A DNA stretch of 64,000 bases, taken from NCBI RefSeq assembly GCF_017114995.1, contig NZ_JABXKL010000071.1:124001-188000 (forward strand). The letters are read 5' to 3'. A program made the position numbers and the translations under genes. Shown one piece after another: positions 52,226 to 62,010 of this stretch; the stretch's first letter is position 1; each line of letters opens with the position of its first letter. The notes below the pieces were generated by a model that ran no database searches, had not been told where the DNA came from, and saw only the letters and a list, made by a program, of their open reading frames with translations. The DNA is from Nostoc sp. NMS9 (GTDB taxonomy: Bacteria; Cyanobacteriota; Cyanobacteriia; Cyanobacteriales; Nostocaceae).

Positions 52226-53746
52226 GTGATAAAACAAGTCGAATGGTCGGAAAATCCGGTTACGTCTCAACAAGTAGTAGAGTTTGAAAGTGACGTGCGA
52301 TCGTCGCAACTTCAACGGACAGAAAATCAAGTAACGTCAGCACCAGTAGCCGACTCAGAGGAGGAGCAGGTCGAACTAAACCAGCCAGCGAATCCGAACC
52401 GTAGCGTCGTCGAATCTGTGGGCGCGTTTCCCAATCAGCTTTCTGAGAGACTGGGCTTAACCATGCCTCGATGGCTGTTATGGTTTATGACGGTTGTCAT
52501 TGGCATCATCTTATCTGGGCTGCTGGTGTCAACGTTAGCGCTGTGGACTCCTTTATGGAGCAATCTAGATCGAACAGATGAAGATTTAGGAACTACTGCT
52601 AAAGACGAAGTAAAAATCCCATTACCAGGGGAGTTATGGGGCAAACTCTCCCAGTACAAGCTTTCACGTCCGATGAATATTTTAATCATGGGGATTGAAC
52701 CAGTCAGCGGTACCGTTGATGGCTCACCAGAAAGCTTTGCAGGGAAAAGCGACTCCATGCTACTGGTACGACTGAACCCTAGTGAAAAATCTGTAAGGGT
52801 GCTTTCCATTCCCAGAGATACGATGATCGCCATCCCCGAAAAGGGAGAAAAGGGATTAACTAAGGTATCTGATGCCAATGCCAAAGGCGGCCCTGTCTTG
52901 GCAGCACGGGTAGTTAGCCGTACTTTAAATAACGCCCCAATTGATCGTTACATCCGCATTTCTACTAGCGGCTTACGGCAGTTAGTCGATCAGTTAGGCG
53001 GAGTAGAAGTCTTTGTTCCCCAATCAATGGAATATAAAGACTCTAGCAGTCGATTATCGATTAATTTAGTCAGTGGCTGGCAAACCCTCAACGGCGAACA
53101 AGCAGAACAGTTTGCCCGATTCCGCGAACCAGGTTTGGGAGATTTGCCGAGAGTACAACGTCAGCAAGCACTAACAGCAGCCTTGCTGCAACGCTTAAAT
53201 AGTCCCACCATCTTACCCAGGTTGCCTCAATTAACTCGCTTGATGCGAAAATATTTTGATACCAACCTGAAGATGGAAGAAATGATGGCGTTGGTCAATT
53301 TCGGTCTTAACCTAGATCGAGATAATTTCCAAATGACCGTGTTGCCTGGTACCTTTAGCCGTTTTAGCAAAGACCCTGATAGCTATTGGCTGAATATGAC
53401 TGGACAACAGAGCCTGTTGAATGATTATGTTGGGGTAAATGTACCTGGTCTAAAGCCAGATATGCGTCAGGTTCCTAACCTCAAAATTGCTATTCAAAAT
53501 GCTTCAAATCAACCTCAGCTAACTGAAAAAGTTATTGCTTATCTGAAACAGAAAGGCTTTAATAATATTTACAAAGTGCCTGATTGGCCAGATACCCAAC
53601 GTCAAACTCAGATTATTGTCCAAAAAGGCAACCGACGAGTTGGAGTTGATTTGCAAAAAGTCTTAGGCTTAGGTCAAATCGAGGTGTCTGCCATTGGTGA
53701 TTTAGAATCCGATCTGACAATCCGCATTGGTAAAGATTGGAAATAG
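52226..53746 (+). CDS. LytR-CpsA-Psr (LCP) family protein
   Basis: GTG 52226 is taken as the start because GGGGAG lies six bases before it; a TTG at 52208 is in frame. A ~80-residue cytoplasmic part and one transmembrane helix (LLWFMTVVIGIILSGLLVST) are followed by the LCP domain: MNILIMGIEP, GKSDSMLLVRLNPSEKSVRV, LSIPRDTM, NAKGGPVLAARVV, and RFREPGLGDLPRVQRQQ with its conserved Arg residues. A LytR_C domain forms the C-terminus (LKIAIQNASNQPQLTEKVIA). LCP proteins transfer glycopolymers to peptidoglycan. In Anabaena, LCP members affect septum and heterocyst development (family knowledge). Confidence 0.92.
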   Translation: MIKQVEWSENPVTSQQVVEFESDVRSSQLQRTENQVTSAPVADSEEEQVELNQPANPNRSVVESVGAFPNQLSERLGLTMPRWLLWFMTVVIGIILSGLLVSTLALWTPLWSNLDRTDEDLGTTAKDEVKIPLPGELWGKLSQYKLSRPMNILIMGIEPVSGTVDGSPESFAGKSDSMLLVRLNPSEKSVRVLSIPRDTMIAIPEKGEKGLTKVSDANAKGGPVLAARVVSRTLNNAPIDRYIRISTSGLRQLVDQLGGVEVFVPQSMEYKDSSSRLSINLVSGWQTLNGEQAEQFARFREPGLGDLPRVQRQQALTAALLQRLNSPTILPRLPQLTRLMRKYFDTNLKMEEMMALVNFGLNLDRDNFQMTVLPGTFSRFSKDPDSYWLNMTGQQSLLNDYVGVNVPGLKPDMRQVPNLKIAIQNASNQPQLTEKVIAYLKQKGFNNIYKVPDWPDTQRQTQIIVQKGNRRVGVDLQKVLGLGQIEVSAIGDLESDLTIRIGKDWK

Positions 53747-53751
53747 CCAAG

Positions 53752-53838
53752 AGTCATTAGTCATTAGTCATTAGTCATTAGTCATTGTTAACTAACAGAG
53801 GACAAATGACAAAAGACTAATGACAAAAGACAAATAAT
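53752..53838. repeat. Heptanucleotide repeat (gtcatta)
   Basis: Five perfect gtcatta units are followed by the inverse-oriented motif (aatgaca / agactaa), so the transcript could fold back on itself. It lies between the LCP gene and the pentapeptide-repeat gene. Confidence 0.85.
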
Positions 53839-53844
53839 AAAATT

Positions 53845-54351
53845 ATGAAAAAGATTTTACTGCGCTTTTTGGGTTTGATTGTGATTTTACTACTAGCATT
53901 TGGGTGGATAATACTTAATCCCAAACCGGCTTTTGCTCAGATAAACACAATCAATTACAACAATATAAATTTAGAAAATCGTGACTTTTCTCATGCTGAT
54001 TTAGCCGGTGTAACTTTTGTCGCAGCAGAAATGCGGGGGACGAATTTTCAAGCAGCGAATTTAACCAACGCAATTCTGACTAAAGGAGTTTTATTAAAGG
54101 CAAATTTGGAAGATGCGAACTTGAGCGGCGCTTTAGTCGATCGCGCCACTATGGATGGTGCTAACCTGAAAAATGCCATATTTACTGAAGCAACTTTGAC
54201 CCGTAGCCGCTTTTATGATGCTGATGTCACTGGTGCTGATTTTACCGATGCTTTAATTGACCGCTATCAAGTGTCATTGCTGTGTGAAAGAGCCGATGGT
54301 GTAAATCCAGTTACAGGTGTGTCAACACGAGATAGTTTGGGTTGTAAGTGA
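53845..54351 (+). CDS. Exported pentapeptide-repeat protein
   Basis: The 168-residue protein has a signal peptide (MKKILLRFLGLIVILLLAFG ... PAFA) with cleavage expected after AFA. About 18 pentapeptide units of type A(D/N)Lxx follow (NLENRDFSHADLAGVTF, ANLTNAI, ANLEDANLSGAL), forming a right-handed quadrilateral beta-helix. The end (LLCERADGVNPVTGVSTRDS) with paired Cys is a common tail in thylakoid-lumen or periplasmic members. Specific function unknown. Confidence 0.88.
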   Translation: MKKILLRFLGLIVILLLAFGWIILNPKPAFAQINTINYNNINLENRDFSHADLAGVTFVAAEMRGTNFQAANLTNAILTKGVLLKANLEDANLSGALVDRATMDGANLKNAIFTEATLTRSRFYDADVTGADFTDALIDRYQVSLLCERADGVNPVTGVSTRDSLGCK

Positions 54352-54395
54352 AGAATCTCGGCGTTGAGCATAAAAGAGAGATATTTTATCGGAAT

Positions 54396-55319
54396 ATGGA
54401 AAATAAAGCTTCTTTATTAGATTATGTATTATTAATTACAAATTTGCTTTTATTTTGGTATTTTCACAAAGGTAAAAATCTAAAAATCCATGAGCAAACA
54501 CAAAATAAACTTAATTTTACTATTCAACCGAAGTTGCTTCGATTTATTGGGTTATTTATTGGACAAGCAGGGATAATTTTATTATTTGCTATTTTCGCGA
54601 TTATACCAGTTACACAACTTAGTTGTTACCGTGTTCCGCAAAATTTACAAGCTTCCACTATTGAGCAAAAGTCATCAAAAATTATATGTAAATTGCGAGA
54701 ATTTGATTTTTTTGGTAATCAAAAAACCCAAAAACAAATTACTGGGTTAATTGGAACTCGTTTAGAAAAACAAACTAAAACTGATAAAGAGGGAAAAATC
54801 CTATATACATATCGAGTTGAATTATTAACTAACACAGAAACTATTCTATTTACACGAATTGCTTACAGCGATTCTTATTACGAAGAAGCAAAATTGATAA
54901 TATTAAAAATTAATAATTTCTTAGCACAACCGTTAGAAAAAAGTTTAGTAGTTAAGCAAGATGATACTTTAAAAGGCTATGCAGCAATTGGCGTAACCCT
55001 ATTTTGGTTTTTATTATGTTTATTCGTAATAGCGACAGGTTCATTTATAAACTGTAATTTTGATAAAGAATCAAATAGTTTAACTCTCAGCCACTATAGA
55101 TGGTTTGGGACATTGGGAAAAGCAGTTTTTCTTTACTCGTTGAATGAAATTGTCGAGATTAAGGTTGAAAGCTCTTCTAGCGAAGATGGCTTTGTTTATC
55201 GGGTTAGCTTAACGTTAATATCTGGTGAAAGCGTATCTTTAAGTGGCTGCTATAGTTCTAGGTTTGAAGAGAAACAAGAAATAGTTAAGATAATCAAAAG
55301 TTTTCTCGCTGCCAATTAG
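54396..55319 (+). CDS. Membrane protein of unknown function
   Basis: From ATG 54396 the protein has 307 residues; a GTG at 54348 overlapping the previous stop (GTGA) is also possible and would imply translational coupling. It has helices at about residues 10-25, 55-85 and 200-222. A ~115-residue loop lies between the last two, and a C-terminal soluble beta-rich domain (FGTLGKAVFLYSLNEIVEIK ... VSLTLISGESVSLSGCYSS) resembles PH-like membrane-associated domains. I do not recognise a named family. Base composition is lower in GC than its neighbours. Confidence 0.7.
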   Translation: MENKASLLDYVLLITNLLLFWYFHKGKNLKIHEQTQNKLNFTIQPKLLRFIGLFIGQAGIILLFAIFAIIPVTQLSCYRVPQNLQASTIEQKSSKIICKLREFDFFGNQKTQKQITGLIGTRLEKQTKTDKEGKILYTYRVELLTNTETILFTRIAYSDSYYEEAKLIILKINNFLAQPLEKSLVVKQDDTLKGYAAIGVTLFWFLLCLFVIATGSFINCNFDKESNSLTLSHYRWFGTLGKAVFLYSLNEIVEIKVESSSSEDGFVYRVSLTLISGESVSLSGCYSSRFEEKQEIVKIIKSFLAAN

Positions 55320-55534
55320 TACCTATTTATACCAATTCTGCCGCTTTCTCAAGATCAACTCTGCGATCGCATCCCAAAAAACGTCCTAAACTATAAATAA
55401 ATTATATTGATTCAGGCGTTGGTGTATTAGTCTAATGACATAACGCAATGGCAGTTATGATACCTTCGGGGAACGGAGGAAACCCTGGCTCCCCTATTTA
55501 AGATTGACTGAGAATTGTCAAAAATCAATCGCCT

Positions 55535-58500
55535 CTAATTACTGCTGGGAATTTCAATCAAAAACTCTGTTCCTTCTCCTGGTTTAGAAGAACATTTCAT
55601 TTGACCATTATGTTTATCAACTACTATTTGATGGCTAATAGACAATCCTAACCCCGTACCTTTACCTGGTGCTTTGGTAGTGAAGAAGGGATCAAATATA
55701 TGCGATCGCACCTCTTCTGGAATTCCAAGACCATTATCAGCTATTCTTATTACAATCTGATTATTAATGGCTTGCGTATTAATCCAGATAGTCAAGGGTA
55801 TTCTCGGACACGTTTGTGATAATTTCAAATACCTCTGCTGTATAGTGTTAAACTTTTCCTCTAATGCATCAATACTGTTACTCAAAAGATTCATAAATAC
55901 TTGATTTAATTGTGCAGGATAGCATTCGAGTAAAGGTAAACTATCATATTGTTTAACAATCTCAATAGCTGGGCGATCGTTATTATTTTTGAGGCGATGT
56001 CCTAAAATTAGCAAAGTACTATCCAACCCTTCATGAATATCTACTGGCTTCAATTCAGCCTCATCTGTACGAGAGAAGTTTCGTAGTGATAGCACAATAT
56101 CACAAATCCGCTCTGTTCCTACTTTCATTGACTCAAGGGTTTTGGGTAAATCTTCGATGATAAAGTCCAAATCACTCTTGTTGATTTGCTCTTGGATAGT
56201 TGGCAATATTGAGGAGTTTTGACGGTAAAGTTTCACTACTTTTAGGAGTTCTTGAGTATATTCACTTAAATGGATAAGATTGCCAAAAATAAAACTGATA
56301 GGATTGTTGATTTCATGGGCAACTCCAGCAAGTAGTTGTCCTAATCCCGCCATTTTTTCACCCTGAATTAACCTGGTCTGAGTTTGTTTTAATTCTTGCA
56401 GAGTTTGAGACAGTTCCAAGGTTTGACGTTTAGTTTGCTCTAGTAATTCTGCTTGCTGAATCGCAATTCCTAATTGCACCCCAACTTGAGCCAGTAAATT
56501 AATTTCTTCCTCTTTCCAATAACGTGGTTGCGAATTTTGATAAGCAACTAATAATCCCCATAATTTTTCACCTTCCCGAATTGGAACAAAGGTTTCGTTA
56601 CGCGGAAGTTCGTTATCGTCATCTGTGTCCTCAAAAGTTTCTATAATCATTGGTTGAGCTTGGACAACAGGTTTCCAACCATCTTTAAAAGAATCTGCCA
56701 CAAATTTACCGCTCCAATCCAGGTTGAAACGGTAGATTGCAACTCGCTCGACTTCGAGCAACTCTCGCACAGCGTGAGTAGTGGTTCTAAAAATAGTTTT
56801 AATATCGAGTGACTGGCGGATTTTATCAATGGTTGCAGCCAGCAATTCTTGCCGTTCCATTGCTTTTTCGCGTTCAGTGGCTTCTGCTAACTGGACAACC
56901 TGCATTTGAACTTGCTTTAAATAAGAATCCTGTTTTAATGCGACTCCCAATTGCTCGGCTATTTGGCTGGCAAATTCAATTTCAGAGGGTTGCCAGTAGC
57001 GAGGAGCATTGCATTGGTGAATACATAGCAATCCCCAAAGTTCACCTTTTTTCAATAGAGGTGCGATCATATTTGCCCGCACTTGAAATTTTTCTAGGAT
57101 TTGGATGTAGCAACCGGGGAACTTTCCTTGATAAATGTCAGCGATCGCATTTACTCGACCTTGGGCGTAAAGGTGTGCAAAGTTTTCACCGAAGCAATAA
57201 TCATAAACTTTTTCTGCTATTACCGAGTTACACTCAGGCACAAAATCCTCAGAAATAAATTCCCCTTCCCAATCTTTTTGCGGGTCAAAACGAAAGACTG
57301 CTACTCGGTCTGCTTGCAGCATTTGCCGTGCCTCAGTGACAGTAGTCTGGAAGATTGTATCTAAATCTAAAGACTCCCGAATTCGAGTAATTACACTAGT
57401 TAATGTCTTTTGTTGCTCTGCTTGGTACTGAGCGTATGCCAGCAACTTATGGTGTCGCACTGCTACACCAATTTGTGTACCGATTTTGCTCAGTGATTCG
57501 ACTTCATAAGATTGCCACTCTCTGGGTGAGGCATTTTGATAAGCAGCGATGATGCCCCAAAGTTGATCTCCTTGGAGAATGGGGGCAGTTGCAAAGGCTT
57601 TTGCCTGAAATTGCTCTAACAGTGTTATGTGGCAGTTTGTTAATCCGGCTTGGTAAATGTCATTAACTATAAATGTCTGGTTGTTAACGTAACGTCCACC
57701 TTGCGTCTGTTGTAAATAAGTATCAGCGATCGCAGGCTGAACGCCAACTAAAGGAGTGCAGCCTCCCGCAAATGATTCAGCTACAAAGTTACCACTCCAA
57801 TCGGGATTGAAGCTAAAGATGGCAACTCGGTCAGCTTGCAGCAGCTTGCGTATTTCTTGAGTTGTGGTTTTAAAGATAGTTTCAATATCAAGGGGTGAGC
57901 GAATTTCATCGACAATTTTAGCTATTACTTGGTCGCGCTGAACTGCTTGAGCCAATTTTGCGGCTTGCAATTGGACTTCATGGAGATGCTTTGCTTGTTG
58001 AATCGCAACAGTAAGATGGTCAGCAATTTGACGAATAAACTCAATTTCCGATTCTTTCCAGTCACGAGCCTCACTGCACTGATGAATGCAAAGCAATCCC
58101 CACAGTTCCTTCTGGCGGGATAGAGGGACAACGAGGTTGGCCTGTATCTGAAATTTACTCAAAATTGCCACATGACAATCATTCAGTCCCGCCTTGTAAA
58201 TATCTGCTACTGCTTGCACTTGACCTTGTTGATAACTAGAAACAAATTGTTCTCCAAAGCAGTGGTCATAAACTTTTACTGCCATTGCTGAGTCCCAGCC
58301 AAGTGCAACATCCTCAGAAACAAATTCTCCCTCCCAGTTTTGTTCGCGGTCAAACTGGAAGACTGCTACTCGGTCAGCATTTAGCAACTGACGCACTTGT
58401 GTAACAGTCGTTTGAAAAATTGTTTCTAAGTCCAGAGACTCCCGAATTCGGACAATTACACTCGCCAAAGCCTTTTGTTGCTCTAGTTGCTCTTGAAGTT

Positions 58501-58552
58501 GAGTGCTGGACAAGAGAAGTTGATTTTCTGTGAAATTTAAATTGGGTTCCAT
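55535..58552 (-). CDS. Candidate cyanobacteriochrome histidine kinase (4 GAF)
   Basis: The soluble protein has 1,005 residues: four phytochrome-type GAF domains (~25-190, 205-370, 380-545, 565-705), a coiled coil, then HisKA with His746 (GVAHEINNPISFIFGN) and HATPase (FMNLLSNSIDAL, ADNGLGIPEE, GKGTGLGLSIS). GAF1 has Cys126-His127 (AGLNDCHVAIL) and an Asp-His-Cys98-Phe motif 28 residues earlier. GAF3 has Asp-Tyr-Cys453-Phe and Cys481-Tyr with the same 28-residue spacing. GAF2 has only Cys307-His308. GAF4 is shortened and has neither. These are the bilin-binding and DXCF motifs of cyanobacteriochromes, so it is probably a light-sensing kinase. No response regulator is adjacent. Confidence 0.88.
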   Translation of the reverse strand: MEPNLNFTENQLLLSSTQLQEQLEQQKALASVIVRIRESLDLETIFQTTVTQVRQLLNADRVAVFQFDREQNWEGEFVSEDVALGWDSAMAVKVYDHCFGEQFVSSYQQGQVQAVADIYKAGLNDCHVAILSKFQIQANLVVPLSRQKELWGLLCIHQCSEARDWKESEIEFIRQIADHLTVAIQQAKHLHEVQLQAAKLAQAVQRDQVIAKIVDEIRSPLDIETIFKTTTQEIRKLLQADRVAIFSFNPDWSGNFVAESFAGGCTPLVGVQPAIADTYLQQTQGGRYVNNQTFIVNDIYQAGLTNCHITLLEQFQAKAFATAPILQGDQLWGIIAAYQNASPREWQSYEVESLSKIGTQIGVAVRHHKLLAYAQYQAEQQKTLTSVITRIRESLDLDTIFQTTVTEARQMLQADRVAVFRFDPQKDWEGEFISEDFVPECNSVIAEKVYDYCFGENFAHLYAQGRVNAIADIYQGKFPGCYIQILEKFQVRANMIAPLLKKGELWGLLCIHQCNAPRYWQPSEIEFASQIAEQLGVALKQDSYLKQVQMQVVQLAEATEREKAMERQELLAATIDKIRQSLDIKTIFRTTTHAVRELLEVERVAIYRFNLDWSGKFVADSFKDGWKPVVQAQPMIIETFEDTDDDNELPRNETFVPIREGEKLWGLLVAYQNSQPRYWKEEEINLLAQVGVQLGIAIQQAELLEQTKRQTLELSQTLQELKQTQTRLIQGEKMAGLGQLLAGVAHEINNPISFIFGNLIHLSEYTQELLKVVKLYRQNSSILPTIQEQINKSDLDFIIEDLPKTLESMKVGTERICDIVLSLRNFSRTDEAELKPVDIHEGLDSTLLILGHRLKNNNDRPAIEIVKQYDSLPLLECYPAQLNQVFMNLLSNSIDALEEKFNTIQQRYLKLSQTCPRIPLTIWINTQAINNQIVIRIADNGLGIPEEVRSHIFDPFFTTKAPGKGTGLGLSISHQIVVDKHNGQMKCSSKPGEGTEFLIEIPSSN

Positions 58553-59320
58553 TGCTCTGGATTATCTCGTTTTTATACAAGGGTTCCTCACACCAAAGTT
58601 CATGGGGTTAAGAAGTGTCACAAATATGACAAACTGCAAAGTTTTACAGTCTTCAACTGGCCGCGTCCAGAATTCACCAATTTCAGATGAATGGCAACTT
58701 GTTGGGGACGAATGGGCGCTCTGAGACTGAGTACTGGCTATTAGGGAAGAAAATATAAGTAAAATTTGTTTGGGATTCAAATCTCGCCTGATACCCAGTC
58801 CCTAGTCCCCAATCCCCAGTCCCTAGTTCAACTATTTCCCAGAAGATGGTTATTGTTATAGTTCCCCTTTCTCGATCTATCCTTGTAATGGGTTAAAAAA
58901 TAATTTTGGCTTGTACACAACAAAACAGATGACTAAGTACACAATTTTGTAAATTTGTCGCCAATTGAGGATTTAATTTTAAATAAAGAGGAGCGCAAAG
59001 TTTATTTGGGTATATTCACTACGAACTTAGGCAAGGCTGTATTAAGTTAGTGTTGTCGGGGCAAATCAGAAAAGCGGTCTGAATCCCTTCGGAATCGCGA
59101 TCTAACTAACTTGTAATTCGCTGTATTATAGCAATTTAATTTTGAGCGTAGGCGTAGCCCGCCTTCTCTACGAGACGCTTTGCGAATGGCATAGCTTTGC
59201 CTTTGCCCTTGGCGTAGGCATTTAAAATTACTAATTTGTCAAAATTTACCTGACAGACTGTGGAATTTCAGGTTAAATGTTTTAAAGTATGCACTCTGCA
59301 AGAGTTGTCGGGTATTATTC
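58553..59320. other. Intergenic with repeats
   Basis: This 768-bp stretch has no gene. At 58790-58830 there is a short heptamer array (cccagtc/cctagtc). At 59140-59225 a GC-richer dispersed motif (gcgtaggcgtagcccgcc, gcctttgcccttggcgtagg) occurs, of the kind seen elsewhere in the window. The last 100 bp should hold the murJ promoter. Confidence 0.5.
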
Positions 59321-60925
59321 GTGACACAACAAGATCAAAAACCCTCTCGTTCTTTCGCTGGAATTGCTGGCATTGTTGCCGCAGCCACATTAATTAGTAA
59401 AGTCTTCGGCTTAGTGCGGCAGCAAGCGATCGCTGCCGCATTTGGTGTTGGTGCTGCTGCCACTGCCTATAGTTATGCCTATATTATCCCTGGCTTTCTA
59501 TTGATCTTACTTGGTGGCGTAAATGGACCATTACACAGTGCGCTCGTCAGCGTTTTAGCCAAGCGTCGCCGAGAAGAAGCGGCTCCTCTAGTGGAAACCG
59601 TGACAACGCTGGTAGGAGGAGTGCTGTTGCTGGTGACAGTGGCTCAAGTTCTATTTGCGGATGCGATCGTTGATTTAGTCGGTCATGGTTTGGAAGAAAC
59701 AACCAGAGCGATCGCCATTCAACAACTCCGCATTATGGCACCAATGGCTTTATTTGCCGGTTTAATTGGCATTGGCTTTGGTACTCTCAATACAGCTAAT
59801 CAATATTGGTTACTCTCCATTAGCCCTTTATTATCGAGTATTACCGTTGTTGGCGGACTTGCTATCTTGGCGATGCAACTGGGCAAGAATATTATTAAAC
59901 CGGAGTACGCTTTAATCGGGGGAATGGTCTTAGCTTGGGGAACTTTAGCAGGAGCAATTCTCCAGTGGTTAGTGCAGCTAATTGTTCAATGGCGGTTAGG
60001 ATTGGGCACATTACGTCTGCGGTTTGATTTTAAATCCCCTGGCGTTCAAGAAGTGATCAAAATCATGACTCCGGCAACGATTTCCTCTGGAATGATGCCA
60101 ATTAATGTTGCCACTGACCTTTATTTTGCTAGTCCTATCCCTGGTGCAGCGGCAGGATTTAACTATGCCAATCTATTAGTCCAAACTCCCTTGGGGATTA
60201 TTTCTAATATTATTTTGCTGCCTCTATTACCGATATTTGCCAAACTTGCTGGCCCCGAAAATTGGCAGGACTTAAAATTACGGATTCGCCAAGGACTCTT
60301 ACTCACTGCTTTTACCATGTTACCGTTAGGGGCGCTGATGGTGGCGCTATCTATACCCATTGTACAGGTGGTATATGAGCGCGGTGCTTTTAAGCCAGAA
60401 GCCACACAGCTAGTTTCATCCTTGCTAGTAGCTTATGGAATTGGGATGTTTGTCTATTTGGGGCGTGATGTTTTGGTGCGGGTATTCTATGCTTTAGGCG
60501 ATGGACAGACACCTTTTCGCATCAGTATTTTTAACATTTTGCTCAACATTTTATTAGATTGGTTTTTCGTTAAACCTTTTGGCGCTCCCGGTTTGGTATT
60601 AGCAACGGTGGGTGTAAATTGTAGCTCAATGTTAATGCTGTTATGGTTGCTTGATCGCAAACTCAATGGTTTACCTTGGCGCGAGTGGAGTTTGCCGATT
60701 TTGGGTTTGGCTGCTGGGAGCGTGGTAGCTGGGGTAGCAAGCTATGGGACATTGATTGGTTCTCAGTATTTGTTAGGTAAAACGGGTTTACTGATTCTGG
60801 TGTTGCAGTTGTGTGTATCTGGCTTCGTAGGGATTGTGGTGTTTGCTGTGATCGCTTCATGGTTGAAAATACCAGAGGTGAATATTTTTATATCTCGTCT
60901 ACGTCAACGCTTTTTGAAGAAATAA
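59321..60925 (+). CDS. murJ: Lipid II flippase MurJ (MviN)
   Basis: The 534-residue membrane protein starts at GTG 59321 and has about 14 helices. The N-terminal segment AATLISKVFGLVRQQAIAAA is the MviN/MurJ signature. LLGGVNGPLHSALVSVLAKR and the Arg/Asp-containing central cavity helices (LGRDVLVRVFYALGDGQTPF) are also typical. It flips lipid II across the cytoplasmic membrane for peptidoglycan synthesis. Length is normal for the family. It is a single gene. Confidence 0.94.
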   Translation: MTQQDQKPSRSFAGIAGIVAAATLISKVFGLVRQQAIAAAFGVGAAATAYSYAYIIPGFLLILLGGVNGPLHSALVSVLAKRRREEAAPLVETVTTLVGGVLLLVTVAQVLFADAIVDLVGHGLEETTRAIAIQQLRIMAPMALFAGLIGIGFGTLNTANQYWLLSISPLLSSITVVGGLAILAMQLGKNIIKPEYALIGGMVLAWGTLAGAILQWLVQLIVQWRLGLGTLRLRFDFKSPGVQEVIKIMTPATISSGMMPINVATDLYFASPIPGAAAGFNYANLLVQTPLGIISNIILLPLLPIFAKLAGPENWQDLKLRIRQGLLLTAFTMLPLGALMVALSIPIVQVVYERGAFKPEATQLVSSLLVAYGIGMFVYLGRDVLVRVFYALGDGQTPFRISIFNILLNILLDWFFVKPFGAPGLVLATVGVNCSSMLMLLWLLDRKLNGLPWREWSLPILGLAAGSVVAGVASYGTLIGSQYLLGKTGLLILVLQLCVSGFVGIVVFAVIASWLKIPEVNIFISRLRQRFLKK

Positions 60926-60937
60926 CGAGCGATCGCT

Positions 60938-61195
60938 CTAGCCAATGTTAAGAAATATCCAAATATATAGATAGCGTCGGCGCTGTCCGTCGTAGACATC
61001 GCCTGTTGCTACAGAGTTAGGAATAGAAATATTTTGGGTGGCTGTATAACTACTGGCAGGTGCTAGAGGCGTATTTTCTCTTGTTAGGATGAAAGTGAGA
61101 TTAGTATCGCTGTAGTCGTAGAACTGGTCATCGGAAATGTAAACAGAGTCATACCAACCAGATAAAGCAGAAACTGTACCTTGGTTTTTGACGAG
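60938..61195 (-). pseudogene. CARDB/APHP-type domain fragment
   Basis: A start-less frame between stop codons reads LVKNQGTVSALSGWYDSVYI, then SDDQFYDYSDTNLTFIL and SYTATQNISIPNSVATGD. This is the beta-sandwich pattern of CARDB-like repeats found in large secreted cyanobacterial proteins ('VKNQGT ... WYDxVYxSxD ... SYTATxNIxIP'). Only one repeat remains, and the last codons come from a HIP1-containing dispersed repeat. It is the relic of a larger surface-protein gene. Confidence 0.55.
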
Positions 61196-61293
61196 CTATA
61201 GTCGTTAGAAAAAATAAAAATGATTAAGATTTGATTCTTAACCATCGTCACTTAAGCAACCATTAGATGAGTGTCCAACATTACAAATTAATT

Positions 61294-61983
61294 CTAAAAC
61301 TTCGTATTATTAGCATAGATAAAATAATGGTCTGTCACTTTTACATCGGCTTTAAAACCAACTTGTATCAGATGCTTTTCCAGTTCATCTTGCTGATAAA
61401 AAACTTTCACTATTTGAAATTCTTGCCCATCATTTAACTTCCGGCTTTTGTAGATACTGCCATCATCATTCAGAATATGGTTATTAGCTGTAGATGTCGG
61501 TTCAAAGCGCGAGTCAACAATAAATACTTGTCCGCCGACACGCACAGATTTATAAACTTTTAGCAAAAACGATTTCAGTAATTCTGGCGGCACATGAGAT
61601 AACCAGAAAGAGAAAAATACTAAATCATATTCAGCGTGCGGTTCCCAGGCAAATAAATCAATTTGGTGATATTCTACTTTTTGTGAATTTAATTTGCTAC
61701 GATTAATTTCAATTACTTCTTCGGAGGCATCAATTGCAGTAATTTTCTGTCCAGTTTTTAAAAGCTCTTGTGTCCAAATTCCTGTTCCACAGGCTAATTC
61801 TAAGATTTCCTCAGCTTGGACAATTTCTTGTAAATCCTGTTTGACAATATCAACTTCTTTAAACCAACGCTGGTTTAGTTGCTCACCGCGATCGTAACGA
61901 CCAAGGCGATAAAACCACTGATCGTATTCGTTGGCTCTAGCACGATAGTAGGCAATTTGTTGTTGCAGAATTTGATTGGTCAT
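61294..61983 (-). CDS. Class I SAM-dependent methyltransferase
   Basis: From ATG 61983 the enzyme has 229 residues. SAM-binding motif I is ILELACGTGIWTQELL, motif II ITAIDASEEVIEI, motif IV YDLVFFSFWLSHVP, and motif V VRVGGQVFIVDSRF. A basic, aromatic N-terminus (YYRARANEYDQWFYRLGRYD) precedes them, as in small-molecule or natural-product methyltransferases. The substrate is unknown. Another nine codons upstream are in frame. Confidence 0.85.
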   Translation of the reverse strand: MTNQILQQQIAYYRARANEYDQWFYRLGRYDRGEQLNQRWFKEVDIVKQDLQEIVQAEEILELACGTGIWTQELLKTGQKITAIDASEEVIEINRSKLNSQKVEYHQIDLFAWEPHAEYDLVFFSFWLSHVPPELLKSFLLKVYKSVRVGGQVFIVDSRFEPTSTANNHILNDDGSIYKSRKLNDGQEFQIVKVFYQQDELEKHLIQVGFKADVKVTDHYFIYANNTKF

Positions 61984-62010
61984 TGCCAGCTTATCATCTA
62001 CTCTCATCAA

